In this document: positions 1-9,735 of the stretch, in pieces
Layout of the letters: every line of letters starts with the position of its first letter
Position numbering within the stretch: the first letter of the stretch is position 1
Source: Variovorax sp. RA8
Lineage (GTDB): Bacteria; Pseudomonadota; Gammaproteobacteria; Burkholderiales; Burkholderiaceae_C
DNA length: 64,000 nt
Assembly (NCBI RefSeq): GCF_901827175.1
Contig: NZ_LR594662.1
Coordinates: 5,890,001 to 5,954,000, forward strand
Reading direction: 5' to 3'
The notes under the pieces: model-generated
Told to the model about the DNA's origin: nothing
Databases searched by the model: none
Seen by the model: the letters and a program-made list of their open reading frames with translations, nothing else
Program-made: the position numbers and the translations under genes

Positions 1-149
1 ACGCCGACCAGCTTGTCGTGCGTCATCACCATCAGCGCGCCGACCTCGTGGCGGGCCAACGCCTCCAGGGCGTCGAACATGGTGGCGCCAGGCTCGATGC
101 GCCAGACGGCCGAGTTGCGGCGCTTGAGCAGTTCGGAGACGGGTTTCAT
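1..149 (-). CDS. CBS-domain protein, N-terminal fragment (cut by window edge)
   Basis: Reading leftward from the ATG at 149, the 49 visible residues begin MKPVSELLKRR and continue through IEPGATMFDALEALARHEVGA to a hydrophobic VMTHDKLVGV stretch. This is the layout of the first half of a CBS motif: the P-[STV] start, the DA(L/I)xx(M/L) helix, then GALxV. Tandem CBS domains bind adenosyl nucleotides and often stand alone in small proteins of about 145 residues. The C-terminal part lies outside the window, so a fusion to another domain cannot be excluded. The family call is fairly safe; the ligand is unknown. Confidence 0.75.
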   Translation of the reverse strand, partial: MKPVSELLKRRNSAVWRIEPGATMFDALEALARHEVGALMVMTHDKLVG

Positions 150-379
150 GGATCGCAGCTCCCGAAGAGGGTGGGTCGCCGCAGCCCACGCAAGGGCTGC
201 GCCAGCGCCCATCGTAGACGCTGCACGCGACATCCTCGAGGCAATGCACGTCCCGCAAGCGGGGGCATGAACACGAATGCCACGGCCCGACGGCCTAGCC
301 GGTTCGAGGGATGGACACCCGCCGGGGCACGCAGCACCATGCGTCGCGCGGCGGGCACCACCGCCGTCGAGGAGCCGTC

Positions 380-3274
380 ATGCACATCCTGATGAGCAAG
401 GGAAGCACCGGAGAAGACGTCGAGCGGCTGCGCCGGGCGCTCGCCAAGGCGCTCGGCGAGGACGCGAAGCTGTTCCCCTCGCTACAAGCCTCGGGCACGC
501 CGATCGACGAGGACTTCGACGCCGCGATTCGCCGCTGGCAGGCCGGTGTCGGCCTGATCGGCGACGGCGTGGTCGGTCCGCGCTGCCAGCTGCTGCTGGA
601 CCTGCTCGCGATCGACGCCGACAAGTTCGAGCTCACGCTCAACGTCGGCCACGTGAGCCGGCTGTTCCCCGCCACCAAGCCGGCCAACATCGCACGCTAC
701 CTGCCCTACATCGAGGCCGCGCTCGGCGTCGCGCAGCTGACGGACCGCGCGATGATCCTGGGCGCCCTGGGCACCATCCGAGCCGAGACCGAGGGCTTCG
801 TGCCGATCGCGGAGGCGCCTTCCAAGTTCAACACGCCGCCGGGCGGCGCACCCTTCAGCCTGTACGACACCCGCGCCGCGCTCGGCAACAGCCGGTCGGG
901 CGACGGCGAGCGCTACCGCGGCCGCGGCTTCGTGCAGCTGACGGGCAAGGACAACTACACCCGCTACGGCCAACGTATCGGCGTGCCGCTCGACGCCGCG
1001 CCCGAGCGGGCCAACGCGCCGGAGGTCGCGGCGGTGCTGCTCGCGCTCTATCTCGCGGACAAGGCGGCCAAGTTCCGCCCGGCCATCCGCGCAGGCGACT
1101 TCGCGCAGGCACGCCGGCTGGTCAACGGCGGCGTGCATGGCCTCGATCGCTTCAAGGACGTGTTCGAGCGCGCCGCCGCGGTATGGCCTGCGCTGCGCGT
1201 GGGCGCGGGTGCCGCCCGTCGCGGCGCCTCCGCCTCCGCCGCCGCCGCCGCCGAGGAGGCGGCTTCGCGCCGCTCCACGGTCTCCCGCACGCGCAAGGAC
1301 GCGGCCGACCTGCGCGATCGCCTGTTCCTGCCGAGCGCGCTCACCCTGCCCGACGAATTCCCGCCGGCCGAGGAAGTGCGCCAGTACCTGCCGGCCTACA
1401 CCCGGGCCGGCCTGATCCTCGACCAGGGCCGCGAAGGCGCCTGCACCGGCTTCGGCCTCAGCTGCGTCATCAACTACCTGCGCTGGGTCAAGTCCGGCCT
1501 GCCGGCGAAGATGGAATCGGTGAGCCCGCGCATGCTCTACACGCTGGCGCGCCGGCACGACGAGTACGAAGGCGAGAACTACGAGGGCTCGAGCTGCCGC
1601 GGGGCGCTCAAGGGCTGGTTCAACCACGGCGTCTGCCTGGAGCCGGACTGGCCCTACCTGCCCGAGAAGGCCAACCCCGCCAACTACGGCTTCGCGACGC
1701 GGGCGGCGCAGAACACGCTGGGCGTCTACTACCGCATCGACACCCGCTCGATCACGGACGTGCAGGCCGCGATCGCGCAGCACCGCGCGGTCTTCGTCTC
1801 GGCCTTCACCCACCCGGGCTGGGACGCGGTCCCGATCAGGCCCGCGCCGAAGCGCCATGCCGAGCTGCCGCTCATCGCCTTCGACGGCCGCCGCTCCGAG
1901 ACGGGGGGACACGCCTTCGCGCTGATCGGCTTCAACGCGCAGGGCTTCATCGTGCAGAACTCCTGGGGCAAAACCTGGGGCGCCGGCGGCTTCGCGGTAC
2001 TGGGCTACCTCGACTGGCTGGCCCATGCGATGGACGCCTGGGTGGTCTCGCTGGGCGTGCCCGGGGTGATCGCCGGCCAGCTGGCCGTGGGCGGCAGCGG
2101 TGCCGCCGGCCTGACGAGCGCCGACCGCAGCAAGTGGTGGGACACCGGCCTGGCCTACCAGCACAGCGTGGTGCTGGGCAACGACGGCCGCGTGAGCCGC
2201 TACCTGACCGAGGACGAGCAGCCGCGCAAACTGCAGCAGCAGGCGTGCGTGCTGCCGGACGACTGGTTCCGCAAGCAGGCGGCGGCGCGCAAGCGCCTGG
2301 TGCTGTACGTGCACGGCGGCCTCAACAACGAGGAGGAGGCGATCAAGCGCGCCAGCGCCATGGGCCGCTACTTCACCGGCAACGGCTGCTATCCACTCTT
2401 CCTGGTCTGGAAGACCGGCTTCCTCGAATCGGTGACGAACCTCATTGCCGACGCCTTCCGGCGCGAGCCGGCCCGCGCCGGCTTCGGCGAATGGTTCAGC
2501 GAGCAGACCGACCTGCTGATCGAGAAGACCGTCGGCCGCCCTGCGGCGCGGCCGCTGTGGAGCGAGATGAAGGAGAACGCCGGCCTGGCCTTCGCCGAGC
2601 GGCGCGGCGGCGACGTGCTGCTGGACGCAATGCAGGCACTCTGCGGCAACTGGGGCCCGCAGTTCGAGCTGCACCTGGTCGGCCATTCGGCGGGATCGAT
2701 CGCCATCGGCCACCTGCTCTCGGCGCTGGCTGCGCGCAAGCGCGCTGGCCGCGATGGCGGGCTGAGCGACCGCGTGGCCTCGGTCAACCTCCATGCGCCG
2801 GCCTGCTCGGTCGCCTTTGCGAACCGCCACTACGCCGGCGACCCGGCCGTGCTGGAGCGCCTGCACCTGGAAGTGCTCACGGACGAGGCCGAGCGCCGGG
2901 ACACCGTGGGCCCGATCTACCGCAAGTCGCTGCTGTACCTGGTCTCCAATGCGCTGGAGGCCGACCTGCACACGCCGATCCTCGGCCTGGACCGCGTCAA
3001 CGACGAAGGCGATTCGGGCTGGGACGGCTCCTCCGACACCGGCGAGGCGCTGGCGGTGTGGCGCCAGGCTGCCAAGGCTTCGAAGCTCGAGGCCCGCACC
3101 CGGCGCATCGAGGGGCCGCGCATCGAGGTGGCGCTCGGGGCCGATGGCCAGCCGCTGCTGCAGGCGGCGACGCATGGTGGGTTCGACAATGACATCGGGC
3201 TGATGACGCGGACGCTGGAGCGGATCACTGGCGGGCAGCTGGCGCTGCCGGTGGAGGATCTGCGGGGCTTCTGA
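380..3274 (+). CDS. Multidomain peptidoglycan-binding / GH19-like / papain-like protease / alpha-beta hydrolase protein
   Basis: This 964-residue protein joins four modules. Residues 1-80 resemble a PG_binding_1 domain. Residues about 90-290 resemble a GH19 chitinase/lysozyme domain, with the IRAETEGF catalytic segment (Glu136 or Glu138) and the family signature GRGFVQLTGKDNY. After a Pro/Ala/Ser-rich linker, residues about 330-570 form a C1 papain-like domain with a complete triad: Cys355 in QGREGACTGFG, His511 in GGHAFAL and Asn527 in QNSWG. Residues about 640-960 look like an alpha/beta hydrolase with an oxyanion HGG at 645-647 and nucleophile Ser770 in GHSAG. I chose the ATG at 380 because GAGGAG lies just upstream; an earlier ATG at 311 adds only an Arg-rich tail. 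No signal peptide is visible, so export would need a dedicated machine. Known domain roles suggest cell-wall and protein degradation; the combined role is unknown. Confidence 0.8.
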   Translation: MHILMSKGSTGEDVERLRRALAKALGEDAKLFPSLQASGTPIDEDFDAAIRRWQAGVGLIGDGVVGPRCQLLLDLLAIDADKFELTLNVGHVSRLFPATKPANIARYLPYIEAALGVAQLTDRAMILGALGTIRAETEGFVPIAEAPSKFNTPPGGAPFSLYDTRAALGNSRSGDGERYRGRGFVQLTGKDNYTRYGQRIGVPLDAAPERANAPEVAAVLLALYLADKAAKFRPAIRAGDFAQARRLVNGGVHGLDRFKDVFERAAAVWPALRVGAGAARRGASASAAAAAEEAASRRSTVSRTRKDAADLRDRLFLPSALTLPDEFPPAEEVRQYLPAYTRAGLILDQGREGACTGFGLSCVINYLRWVKSGLPAKMESVSPRMLYTLARRHDEYEGENYEGSSCRGALKGWFNHGVCLEPDWPYLPEKANPANYGFATRAAQNTLGVYYRIDTRSITDVQAAIAQHRAVFVSAFTHPGWDAVPIRPAPKRHAELPLIAFDGRRSETGGHAFALIGFNAQGFIVQNSWGKTWGAGGFAVLGYLDWLAHAMDAWVVSLGVPGVIAGQLAVGGSGAAGLTSADRSKWWDTGLAYQHSVVLGNDGRVSRYLTEDEQPRKLQQQACVLPDDWFRKQAAARKRLVLYVHGGLNNEEEAIKRASAMGRYFTGNGCYPLFLVWKTGFLESVTNLIADAFRREPARAGFGEWFSEQTDLLIEKTVGRPAARPLWSEMKENAGLAFAERRGGDVLLDAMQALCGNWGPQFELHLVGHSAGSIAIGHLLSALAARKRAGRDGGLSDRVASVNLHAPACSVAFANRHYAGDPAVLERLHLEVLTDEAERRDTVGPIYRKSLLYLVSNALEADLHTPILGLDRVNDEGDSGWDGSSDTGEALAVWRQAAKASKLEARTRRIEGPRIEVALGADGQPLLQAATHGGFDNDIGLMTRTLERITGGQLALPVEDLRGF

Positions 3275-3296
3275 AGGGGTATTAGCATTGCCCTCC

Positions 3297-3698
3297 ATGC
3301 GCATCGTCATCGACACCAACATCGCCCTCGACCTGCTGGTCTTCGACGATCCGGGTTGCGCGGCGCTGCTCGCCGCGCTCGAGGCCGGGGAGCCGCAATG
3401 GATTGCCACGGCCGCTATGCGCGAAGAGCTGGCGCGCGTGCTCGGCTACCGGCTGGTGGCGGCGCGGCTTGCGCGCAACGGCCGCGATGCCGAGGGCGTG
3501 CTCGCGGCCTTCGACCGGAGGGCGCAACGCATCGACGAGCCGCCGGCGCGGGCGCCATGCCTCTGCAGCGACCCCGACGACCAGATCTTCATCGACCTGG
3601 CGGTCGCGCAACGCGCGCGGCTGCTCAGCAAGGACCGGGCGCTGCTCGAGATGCGCAAGCAACTCGCGGCGCTCGATGTCGAGGTCTCGGCCCGATGA
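3297..3698 (+). CDS. PIN-domain protein (putative VapC-like ribonuclease)
   Basis: This 133-residue protein opens with RIVIDTNIALDLLV, the first acidic strand of a PIN nuclease, and has a second acidic cluster in SDPDDQIFIDLA and a LLSKDRALL strand near the C terminus. These match the metal-binding residues of the single-domain COG1569-type PIN family, whose members cleave RNA and are often toxins. The ATG at 3297 fits the family start better than the TTG at 3288. It follows the multidomain hydrolase by 22 bp on the same strand. No small antitoxin-like gene flanks it, so calling it a toxin would be inference. Confidence 0.8.
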   Translation: MRIVIDTNIALDLLVFDDPGCAALLAALEAGEPQWIATAAMREELARVLGYRLVAARLARNGRDAEGVLAAFDRRAQRIDEPPARAPCLCSDPDDQIFIDLAVAQRARLLSKDRALLEMRKQLAALDVEVSAR

Positions 3699-3792
3699 CC
3701 TTCCTGCAGGGTCCGGATGGAGGCACTTCGTCCTTGTGCCAACACGTTCGAACGCAGCTCAGCGGCGAGACCGGCGCAGCCGAAGTCCGGTG

Positions 3793-4713
3793 CTAGCGAC
3801 GCGTCGGCGCCGGCGGCGGTGGCTCGCTGCAATGCCAGCGCCACAGCAGCCGCGCCACCGCCCGCGAGCGCTGCGTGTCCCGCCCCCAGCGCCGCCCCGC
3901 CGGCAGATGCCGCAGCCAGCGCATGCGCCGCGCCGCGAGGGCCAGGCGCTCGCGCACCTCGTCGCTGGCATCGGCCAACGCCGCATGCCAGTGCGTGCCG
4001 GCCGCGCCCGCCGAGGCGGCGCGCACCAGCATCGCGGTGGAGTGGAGGTAGCTGAGCCAGTCGCGCAGCTGGCATTCGGCCAGGGGCAGAGTCTCGCCGG
4101 GGTCGTCCTCGAAGTCGATGTAGCCGATCGTGCCGTCGGGGCACAGCACCAGGTTGCGATCGAAGGCCTGGCTCAAATAGGTGCCGTGCGCGTGGACGGT
4201 GGCGATGGCGTCCAGGCCCTCGCGCCACACCGCGAGCAGGGCGCTCGGACCGATGGCGGCGGCGTGGTCAAGCCGCTCCTGCAGCACCACCGGTGGCCGG
4301 CCGCTTTCACCGAGGTCGGAGATCAGCAGGCCGTCGGGCTGCTGGGCCAGCACCGCCGGCACGCGCAGGCCGGCGGCGCCCAGGGCGCGCAGGCGGCGCG
4401 CCTCGGTGGCGATGGCGGCCTCGCCGCCCGGGTTGGGCACCGGCGTCAGCACATCGAGCCGCAGCAGACCGGCCACCATCGCCATCAGGTGGTAGCCCAG
4501 CTTGCCGTGCGGCGGGCCGGCCTTCTTGAGCCAGACGCGCTCGCTGCCGAGCCGGTGGCTGGCCACCGCCTTGTGCTGATGCGGCAGCGTGGCACGCAGG
4601 AATTCCGCATAGTCGCCTGGCTCCAGCGGGGAGTGGTTCGTTTCCAGGGGCGCCGGCGCCGATGCCAGGCTCTTGCGCGTCTGCACGCGCGTGCCGCGTT
4701 TCACGGAGTTCAT
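3793..4713 (-). CDS. Protein-kinase-fold protein (BUD32/RIO or InaA-like)
   Basis: This 306-residue protein has kinase-like signatures. ERVWLKKAG supplies a candidate ATP-contacting Lys. A catalytic-loop equivalent, HAHGTYLSQAFDRNLVL, is followed by GTIGYIDFEDDP, where DFE replaces the usual DFG. The pattern HG..xQxF.RN plus DFE is typical of the lipopolysaccharide kinase InaA / BUD32-like branch, which phosphorylates sugars or proteins. The C terminus is Arg-rich and basic. The gene diverges from the SEC-C gene across about 105 bp. The substrate cannot be read from context. Confidence 0.7.
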   Translation of the reverse strand: MNSVKRGTRVQTRKSLASAPAPLETNHSPLEPGDYAEFLRATLPHQHKAVASHRLGSERVWLKKAGPPHGKLGYHLMAMVAGLLRLDVLTPVPNPGGEAAIATEARRLRALGAAGLRVPAVLAQQPDGLLISDLGESGRPPVVLQERLDHAAAIGPSALLAVWREGLDAIATVHAHGTYLSQAFDRNLVLCPDGTIGYIDFEDDPGETLPLAECQLRDWLSYLHSTAMLVRAASAGAAGTHWHAALADASDEVRERLALAARRMRWLRHLPAGRRWGRDTQRSRAVARLLWRWHCSEPPPPAPTRR

Positions 4714-4819
4714 GGGGCCAGGGCTGCCTGTGCGGGTCCGAGGGCCGAGGACGGGGCTGCTGAAATAACGGGTCTCCGGGAGCTTGCTGCATCATAGAGG
4801 GCTGCCGACCGCCCCTGCC

Positions 4820-5593
<774 letters not shown>

Positions 5594-5594
5594 C

Positions 5595-6821
5595 GTGAGC
5601 CCGACGCTCCCGGCGCGCAGCGCCTGGGCCATGGTGCTGACGCTGTGCACCGCCTTCGCGCTGAGCCAGGCCTACCGCACGGTGGGCGCCATCATGGCCG
5701 GGCCGCTGCAGGCGGAGTTCGGGCTGTCGGCGCAGGCCCTGGGCCTGTTTTCCGGGGCCTTCCACTTCGCCTTCGGCGCCATGCAGCTCTTCATGGGCAT
5801 CGGCATCGACCTGCACGGCGTGCGGCGCACGGTGCTCACCGCCTTCCCGCTCGCGATCGCAGGGGGGCTGCTGTCCGCGCTGGCGACCAGCTTCCCGCTG
5901 CTGATCACGGGGCAGGTCCTGATCGGCGTCGGCTGCGCGCCGGCCTTCCTGGTGTGCACCGTGTTCATCGCACGGCATTTCCCGGCGGCGCGCTTCGCCT
6001 CGGTGTCGGGGCTGGTGCTGGGCATCGGCGGGCTGGGCATGCTGGTGACCGGCACGCCGCTCGCTTGGCTGATCGAGGCCCACTCCTGGCGCATGGGCTT
6101 CGCGGTGCTGGCAGCGGCTTCGGCGCTGGCCTGGCTCAGCATCCTGCTGTGGGTGCGCGAACCGGCGCGCGAGGAGGCGCGCCCGAAGGAATCGTTGCTC
6201 GCCGCGCTGCGCAAGTTCGGCGCACTGTTCGCGATGCCGCACACGCTGGGTATCCTGCTGCTCGGCGCCGTGTCTTATGCGGCCTTCATCTCGCTGCGCG
6301 GGCTATGGCTGGGACCGCTGCTGGTGGAGCGCCACGGCTACTCGCTGGTGCAGAGCGGCAACGTCGCACTGGTCGTGTCGGTCGTCTCGCTGTTCGGCCC
6401 CCCGCTGTTCGGCCGGCTGGACCGCGACGGGCCGGCGCGCCGCCGGCGCATCGTGGCCTGCTGCGCGGTCTATGCGGCGCTGTTCGCCGCCATCGGCATC
6501 TTCCACGCGGCCTGGATCGATATCGGATGCGCCATCCTGGTCGCACTGTTGTCGGGCTTCATCGTCTGGGAGTACGCCGACGTGCGGGTGGCTTACCCGG
6601 CTGTGCTCACCGGCCGCGCGATGGCGGTGTTCACCATGGCCATGTTCCTCGGCGTGGCGCTGATGCAGTGGCTCACCGGCGTGGCGGCTTCGGTGGCGCA
6701 GTCGCAGGGCATCGAGCCTTACATGGCCGTGCTGGCGACCATCGCCACGCTGCTGGTGGCCGGCTGCGCGGCCTTCGCCTGGCTGCCTGCGCCGCCGGGC
6801 GCCGTGGCGCGCAAGCCCTAG
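5595..6821 (+). CDS. MFS transporter
   Basis: This protein of about 408 residues has roughly 12 hydrophobic segments, starting at WAMVLTLCTAFALSQAYRTV. The loop-2 signature region reads GIGIDLHGVRRTVL, a degenerate form of the MFS A motif. Substrate is not predictable; the gene resembles YbfB/CynX-like carriers only loosely. I chose the GTG at 5595, directly after the stop of the SEC-C gene, because it gives close coupling; the ATG at 5631 is the alternative. The stop codon overlaps the stop of the convergent GNAT gene (6818-6821), leaving no room for a separate terminator. Confidence 0.82.
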   Translation: MSPTLPARSAWAMVLTLCTAFALSQAYRTVGAIMAGPLQAEFGLSAQALGLFSGAFHFAFGAMQLFMGIGIDLHGVRRTVLTAFPLAIAGGLLSALATSFPLLITGQVLIGVGCAPAFLVCTVFIARHFPAARFASVSGLVLGIGGLGMLVTGTPLAWLIEAHSWRMGFAVLAAASALAWLSILLWVREPAREEARPKESLLAALRKFGALFAMPHTLGILLLGAVSYAAFISLRGLWLGPLLVERHGYSLVQSGNVALVVSVVSLFGPPLFGRLDRDGPARRRRIVACCAVYAALFAAIGIFHAAWIDIGCAILVALLSGFIVWEYADVRVAYPAVLTGRAMAVFTMAMFLGVALMQWLTGVAASVAQSQGIEPYMAVLATIATLLVAGCAAFAWLPAPPGAVARKP

Positions 6822-7123
6822 ATCTTGAATGCGCGCTGCGTTTCCGGACGCACCAGGTCCACGTACTCGCGGTGCTTTCGGATATAGCCGGCGATGAACA
6901 GGCAGGCAGGGATGACCGGCATGCCCTGCGCCCGCGCCTCGTCGAGCACATGCCGTGCGATGGCCGAGCCCACGCCCTGGCCCTCGAAGGCGGGCAGCAC
7001 TTCGGTGTGGGTGAACATCACCGCGTTCGCGAGCAGGTTGTATTCGCAGTAGCCCGCGAGCTGGCCGTCGATGGCAGCCTCGTAGCGGTGCTTCTCGGGA
7101 TGGTTCGTGATGGTGATCGTCAT
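6818..7123 (-). CDS. Small GNAT N-acetyltransferase (YjdJ/COG2388 type)
   Basis: This 101-residue protein has the layout of the minimal COG2388 GNAT domain: a beta-strand start (ITITNHPEKHRYEA), then HTEVLPAFEGQGVGSAIARH, where the QGVGSA loop binds the CoA pyrophosphate, and a C-terminal CLFIAGYIRKHREY. Such proteins transfer acetyl groups to unknown acceptors. The start ATG overlaps the stop of the upstream NTF2-like gene in an ATGA arrangement, so translation is likely coupled. The gene is the last of a pgpA-pncC-NTF2-GNAT run. Confidence 0.88.
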   Translation of the reverse strand: MTITITNHPEKHRYEAAIDGQLAGYCEYNLLANAVMFTHTEVLPAFEGQGVGSAIARHVLDEARAQGMPVIPACLFIAGYIRKHREYVDLVRPETQRAFKI

Positions 7124-7605
7124 GATGTGCGCGCCATGTAGGCGGCCAGGTTCTTGGCGGCGCCGGCGCGCACCTTGTTCTTGAGCATCGGCGTCCAGCC
7201 CAGCAGCAGGCCTGGCGGGCCGAGCGCCTGGCGCGACCAGGCCCAGAAGTCGAAGCGGTCGCGCTGGGTGGCGATCAGCCCCTCGGGCGTGAAGCCGAAC
7301 TCGGAGTCGATCGAGTTGTCGACGATGCGGCCGGTGGTGCTGAAGCGGTAGTGCGCATCCCAGTGGGCACGGCCGGTGGCACCATCGGCCTGGACGTCGC
7401 GCCAGCTGAGTTTCCACACATCTGCGCCCTTGGCGCGCGTGGCCTCGCAGAGCATCTTCCACATCGCGCCGACCTCGCGGCCATTTTTCAGGGAGAAGGC
7501 TTCGTCGTCGAAGCGCGCGTCCGGCGCGTAGCAGGACGCCATGGTGTCGGCGTCGAGCCGGGCGAAGGCCTCGTAGAGACGCTGGATGGTGGCTTCGTTG
7601 GGCAT
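7120..7605 (-). CDS. NTF2-like / SnoaL-family protein
   Basis: This 161-residue protein starts EATIQRLYEAFARLDADTMASCYAPDARF, the first helix and strand of a SnoaL/NTF2 cone fold, followed by WKLSWRDVQADGATGRAHWDAHYRF. The family includes isomerases, cyclases and many proteins of unknown role that bind small hydrophobic ligands. The ATG at 7605 sits directly before the conserved helix; an ATG at 7653 would overlap the pncC end by 8 bp and add 16 residues, and neither has a strong ribosome site. The C terminus overlaps the GNAT start. Confidence 0.8.
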   Translation of the reverse strand: MPNEATIQRLYEAFARLDADTMASCYAPDARFDDEAFSLKNGREVGAMWKMLCEATRAKGADVWKLSWRDVQADGATGRAHWDAHYRFSTTGRIVDNSIDSEFGFTPEGLIATQRDRFDFWAWSRQALGPPGLLLGWTPMLKNKVRAGAAKNLAAYMARTS

Positions 7606-7645
7606 ACGCAGGCGATCGTAGCCGAGCGAGGAGTCGCGCAGACGC

Positions 7646-8155
7646 CTACCCATTGCGCAACAGCGTCAGGAGCGTCTGCAGGGCGTAATGCACCGTGGCC
7701 GCCCGCACCGTGGCCCGGTCGCCGTCGAAACGCCGGCGCTCGGTGTGCACGCGGCCTGTCACCGACCAGCCGAACCACACGGTGCCCACTGGCTTCTCGG
7801 CGCTGCCGCCGGTCGGGCCGGCCACGCCGGTCACGGCCACCGCGACCTGCGCGGCCGACCGCGCCACCGCGCCCGCGGCCATGGCGCGCGCCACCGGCTC
7901 GCTGACGGCGCCCTCGGCCGTGATGAGCGCCGCATCGACGCCGAGCATCTCGCTCTTGGCCGCGTTGGAATAAGTGACGAAGCCACGCTCGAACCAGTTG
8001 CTGGAGCCGGAAAGATCGGTGCAGGCGCCGGCGATCAGCCCGCCGGTGCAGCTCTCGGCCGTGGCGAGCATCCAGCCCTTATGCTGCAGCAGATCGGCCA
8101 GTTGCCGCACCAGCGCAGGCGTGTCGAATTCGGGTGCGGAGGAAGCGTCGTTCAT
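7646..8155 (-). CDS. pncC: Nicotinamide-nucleotide amidohydrolase PncC (CinA C-terminal domain)
   Basis: This 169-residue protein carries the CinA_C signature AESCTGGLIAGACTDLSGSS, followed by ERGFVTYSNAAKSEMLGV and VAVTGVAGPTGG. Known family members deamidate nicotinamide mononucleotide to nicotinate mononucleotide, recycling NMN released by DNA ligase. This is the stand-alone form without the N-terminal MoaB-like domain. It starts 4 bp after the pgpA stop on the same strand, a pairing common in betaproteobacteria. Confidence 0.93.
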   Translation of the reverse strand: MNDASSAPEFDTPALVRQLADLLQHKGWMLATAESCTGGLIAGACTDLSGSSNWFERGFVTYSNAAKSEMLGVDAALITAEGAVSEPVARAMAAGAVARSAAQVAVAVTGVAGPTGGSAEKPVGTVWFGWSVTGRVHTERRRFDGDRATVRAATVHYALQTLLTLLRNG

Positions 8156-8159
8156 GGGC

Positions 8160-8720
8160 TCACCAACCGCGGACGAAGGCGATCACCAGCAGCGTGCAGA
8201 AGGCCGCCACCAGATCATCGAACAGGATGCCGAAGCCCGCCGCGCTCCACGAGATGGTGGCAGGCGTCGCCCGGCGCTGCTTGAAGAGCTGGTCTGCCCA
8301 GGCCACCGGCCCTGGCTTGGCGGCATCGAAGAGGCGGAACAGCGCGAAGGCCACCAGCTGGGCCAGCAGGCCGGCCGGCATCACGAGCCACAGCACCAGC
8401 CAGAAGCCGGCGACCTCGTCCCAGACGATGGCGCCGGGGTCGGCGATGGCCATGTGGCGCGCCGTCACGGTACAGGCCCACCAACCGAGGGGCAGCGAGG
8501 CGAGGATGATCCATCCGAGTGCGCCCGCCGGAAGCCAGCGCTGCATGAGCACGAAGACGGCCCAGGCCCACAGCGTGCCCACGGTGCCGGGCGCGCGCGG
8601 CGCGAGACCGGCGCCGAAGCCCAGCGCGATCAGGTGCGCCGGGTGGGCGAGCAGGAAGCGCAGCGTGGGGCGCCGCAGGGGCAGGAGCGGGAGGGCGCCG
8701 GAGGCAGGTGCGGATTGCAT
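8160..8720 (-). CDS. pgpA: Phosphatidylglycerophosphatase A
   Basis: This 186-residue membrane protein contains GLAPRAPGTVGTLWAW and the acidic VWDEVAGFWLVL helix, both diagnostic of PgpA, and several hydrophobic segments. The enzyme removes phosphate from phosphatidylglycerol phosphate in the inner membrane to make phosphatidylglycerol. In many relatives thiL lies immediately upstream of pgpA; here the upstream neighbour is a methyltransferase and thiL is 16 kb away. Confidence 0.93.
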   Translation of the reverse strand: MQSAPASGALPLLPLRRPTLRFLLAHPAHLIALGFGAGLAPRAPGTVGTLWAWAVFVLMQRWLPAGALGWIILASLPLGWWACTVTARHMAIADPGAIVWDEVAGFWLVLWLVMPAGLLAQLVAFALFRLFDAAKPGPVAWADQLFKQRRATPATISWSAAGFGILFDDLVAAFCTLLVIAFVRGW

Positions 8721-8867
8721 GGAACGACAGTGTCGCCCAAGACGCGCTCAGACCAGCACGCGCCTCGGCGCCCGAACGCGCTGCCACACCTGCGCCTGCG
8801 TGCCGGTCACGCCCATGGCATTGACAACAGGTCGATTTTTCAAGAATGAGAAACACCTTAGGACTTC

Positions 8868-9665
8868 TCACACGGCGAGGCCGCGCACCGCCCAGGCGCG
8901 CGCGTCCAGGGCGATGCCGCCATCATCCCGCACCGGCAAGGCTCGGCGAATGCGCTCGCGCAAGCGGTCCCGGTGCTCCTCGCTCAGCGACATCGCATAG
9001 CCGGGCGCTGACCCCTGGCCCCCGAGGAACGGCGTCCAGTAGTCGTCGAAGTCCTTGAAGGGTGTCTCGATCTCGATGGCCTGCACCTCGATGCGGTCCA
9101 GCCCCGCGCCGGCGAACAAGGCTTCCAGCGGCGCCGGCGCGCACAGCGACGGGAAGCGGCGCCCTTCGTCCAACGGCGCGGCCGCCGCATCCAGCTCGAC
9201 CGCCTCTTTCCAGAAGTAGCGCATCAGGCCCATCCCGCCGGCGTAGTCCCATACATAGGCGGCCACCGTCCCGCCGGGCTTGACCGCGCGGGCCATGCCG
9301 GCCACCGCGCGACCAGGATCGGGCAGGAAGTTCAGCATCAGCGCCGAGACCGCGGCATCGAAGGATCCGGGCTCGACCGCCAGCGCCTGTGCATCGCCGA
9401 CCTCGAACGAGGCCCGCGCACCCGCGGTATGCGCCCGGGCATGGGCGACAAAACCGGCCGAGGCATCGATGCCCAGCACGGACGCGGGCCGCGCCTGGCC
9501 GAGCAGGGTTTGCGTCAGCGCGCCCGTGCCGCAGCCGACATCGAGCCACTTGAGCTCGGGGTCGAGCCCGAGCCAGTGCACGAAGCGGGCCGCAACCTTG
9601 CGGCTCCAGCGGCCCATGTAGGGCTCGTAGAGATTGCCTGCAGCCCAGACGTCGGTCTCGATCAT
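8868..9665 (-). CDS. Class I SAM-dependent methyltransferase (first of three)
   Basis: This 265-residue protein shows motif I as LKWLDVGCGTGALTQTLL, an acidic LGIDAS strand and a motif-IV-like region FDAAVSALMLNFLPDPG, then VKPGGTVAAYVWDY. That is the Methyltransf_11/25 fold with AdoMet binding. The N terminus (NLYEPYMGRWSRKVA) matches a subgroup of UbiE-like proteins of unknown acceptor. The ATG at 9665 begins the conserved part. It is the downstream member of a three-gene methyltransferase run on the minus strand. Confidence 0.85.
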   Translation of the reverse strand: MIETDVWAAGNLYEPYMGRWSRKVAARFVHWLGLDPELKWLDVGCGTGALTQTLLGQARPASVLGIDASAGFVAHARAHTAGARASFEVGDAQALAVEPGSFDAAVSALMLNFLPDPGRAVAGMARAVKPGGTVAAYVWDYAGGMGLMRYFWKEAVELDAAAAPLDEGRRFPSLCAPAPLEALFAGAGLDRIEVQAIEIETPFKDFDDYWTPFLGGQGSAPGYAMSLSEEHRDRLRERIRRALPVRDDGGIALDARAWAVRGLAV

Positions 9666-9735
9666 TCGCGTCTCCTGGATCGGCGTTGCGACGATGGTCG
9701 GACAGGGCCGCGCTTCGCGCAAGCAGCGCCCCTCC

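Noticed and set aside
482..3409. A 975-codon open frame on the minus strand opposite the multidomain hydrolase
   Set aside because: It is a GC-driven shadow: no motif, low-complexity Arg/Ala/Gln composition, and the plus-strand frame has complete catalytic signatures.
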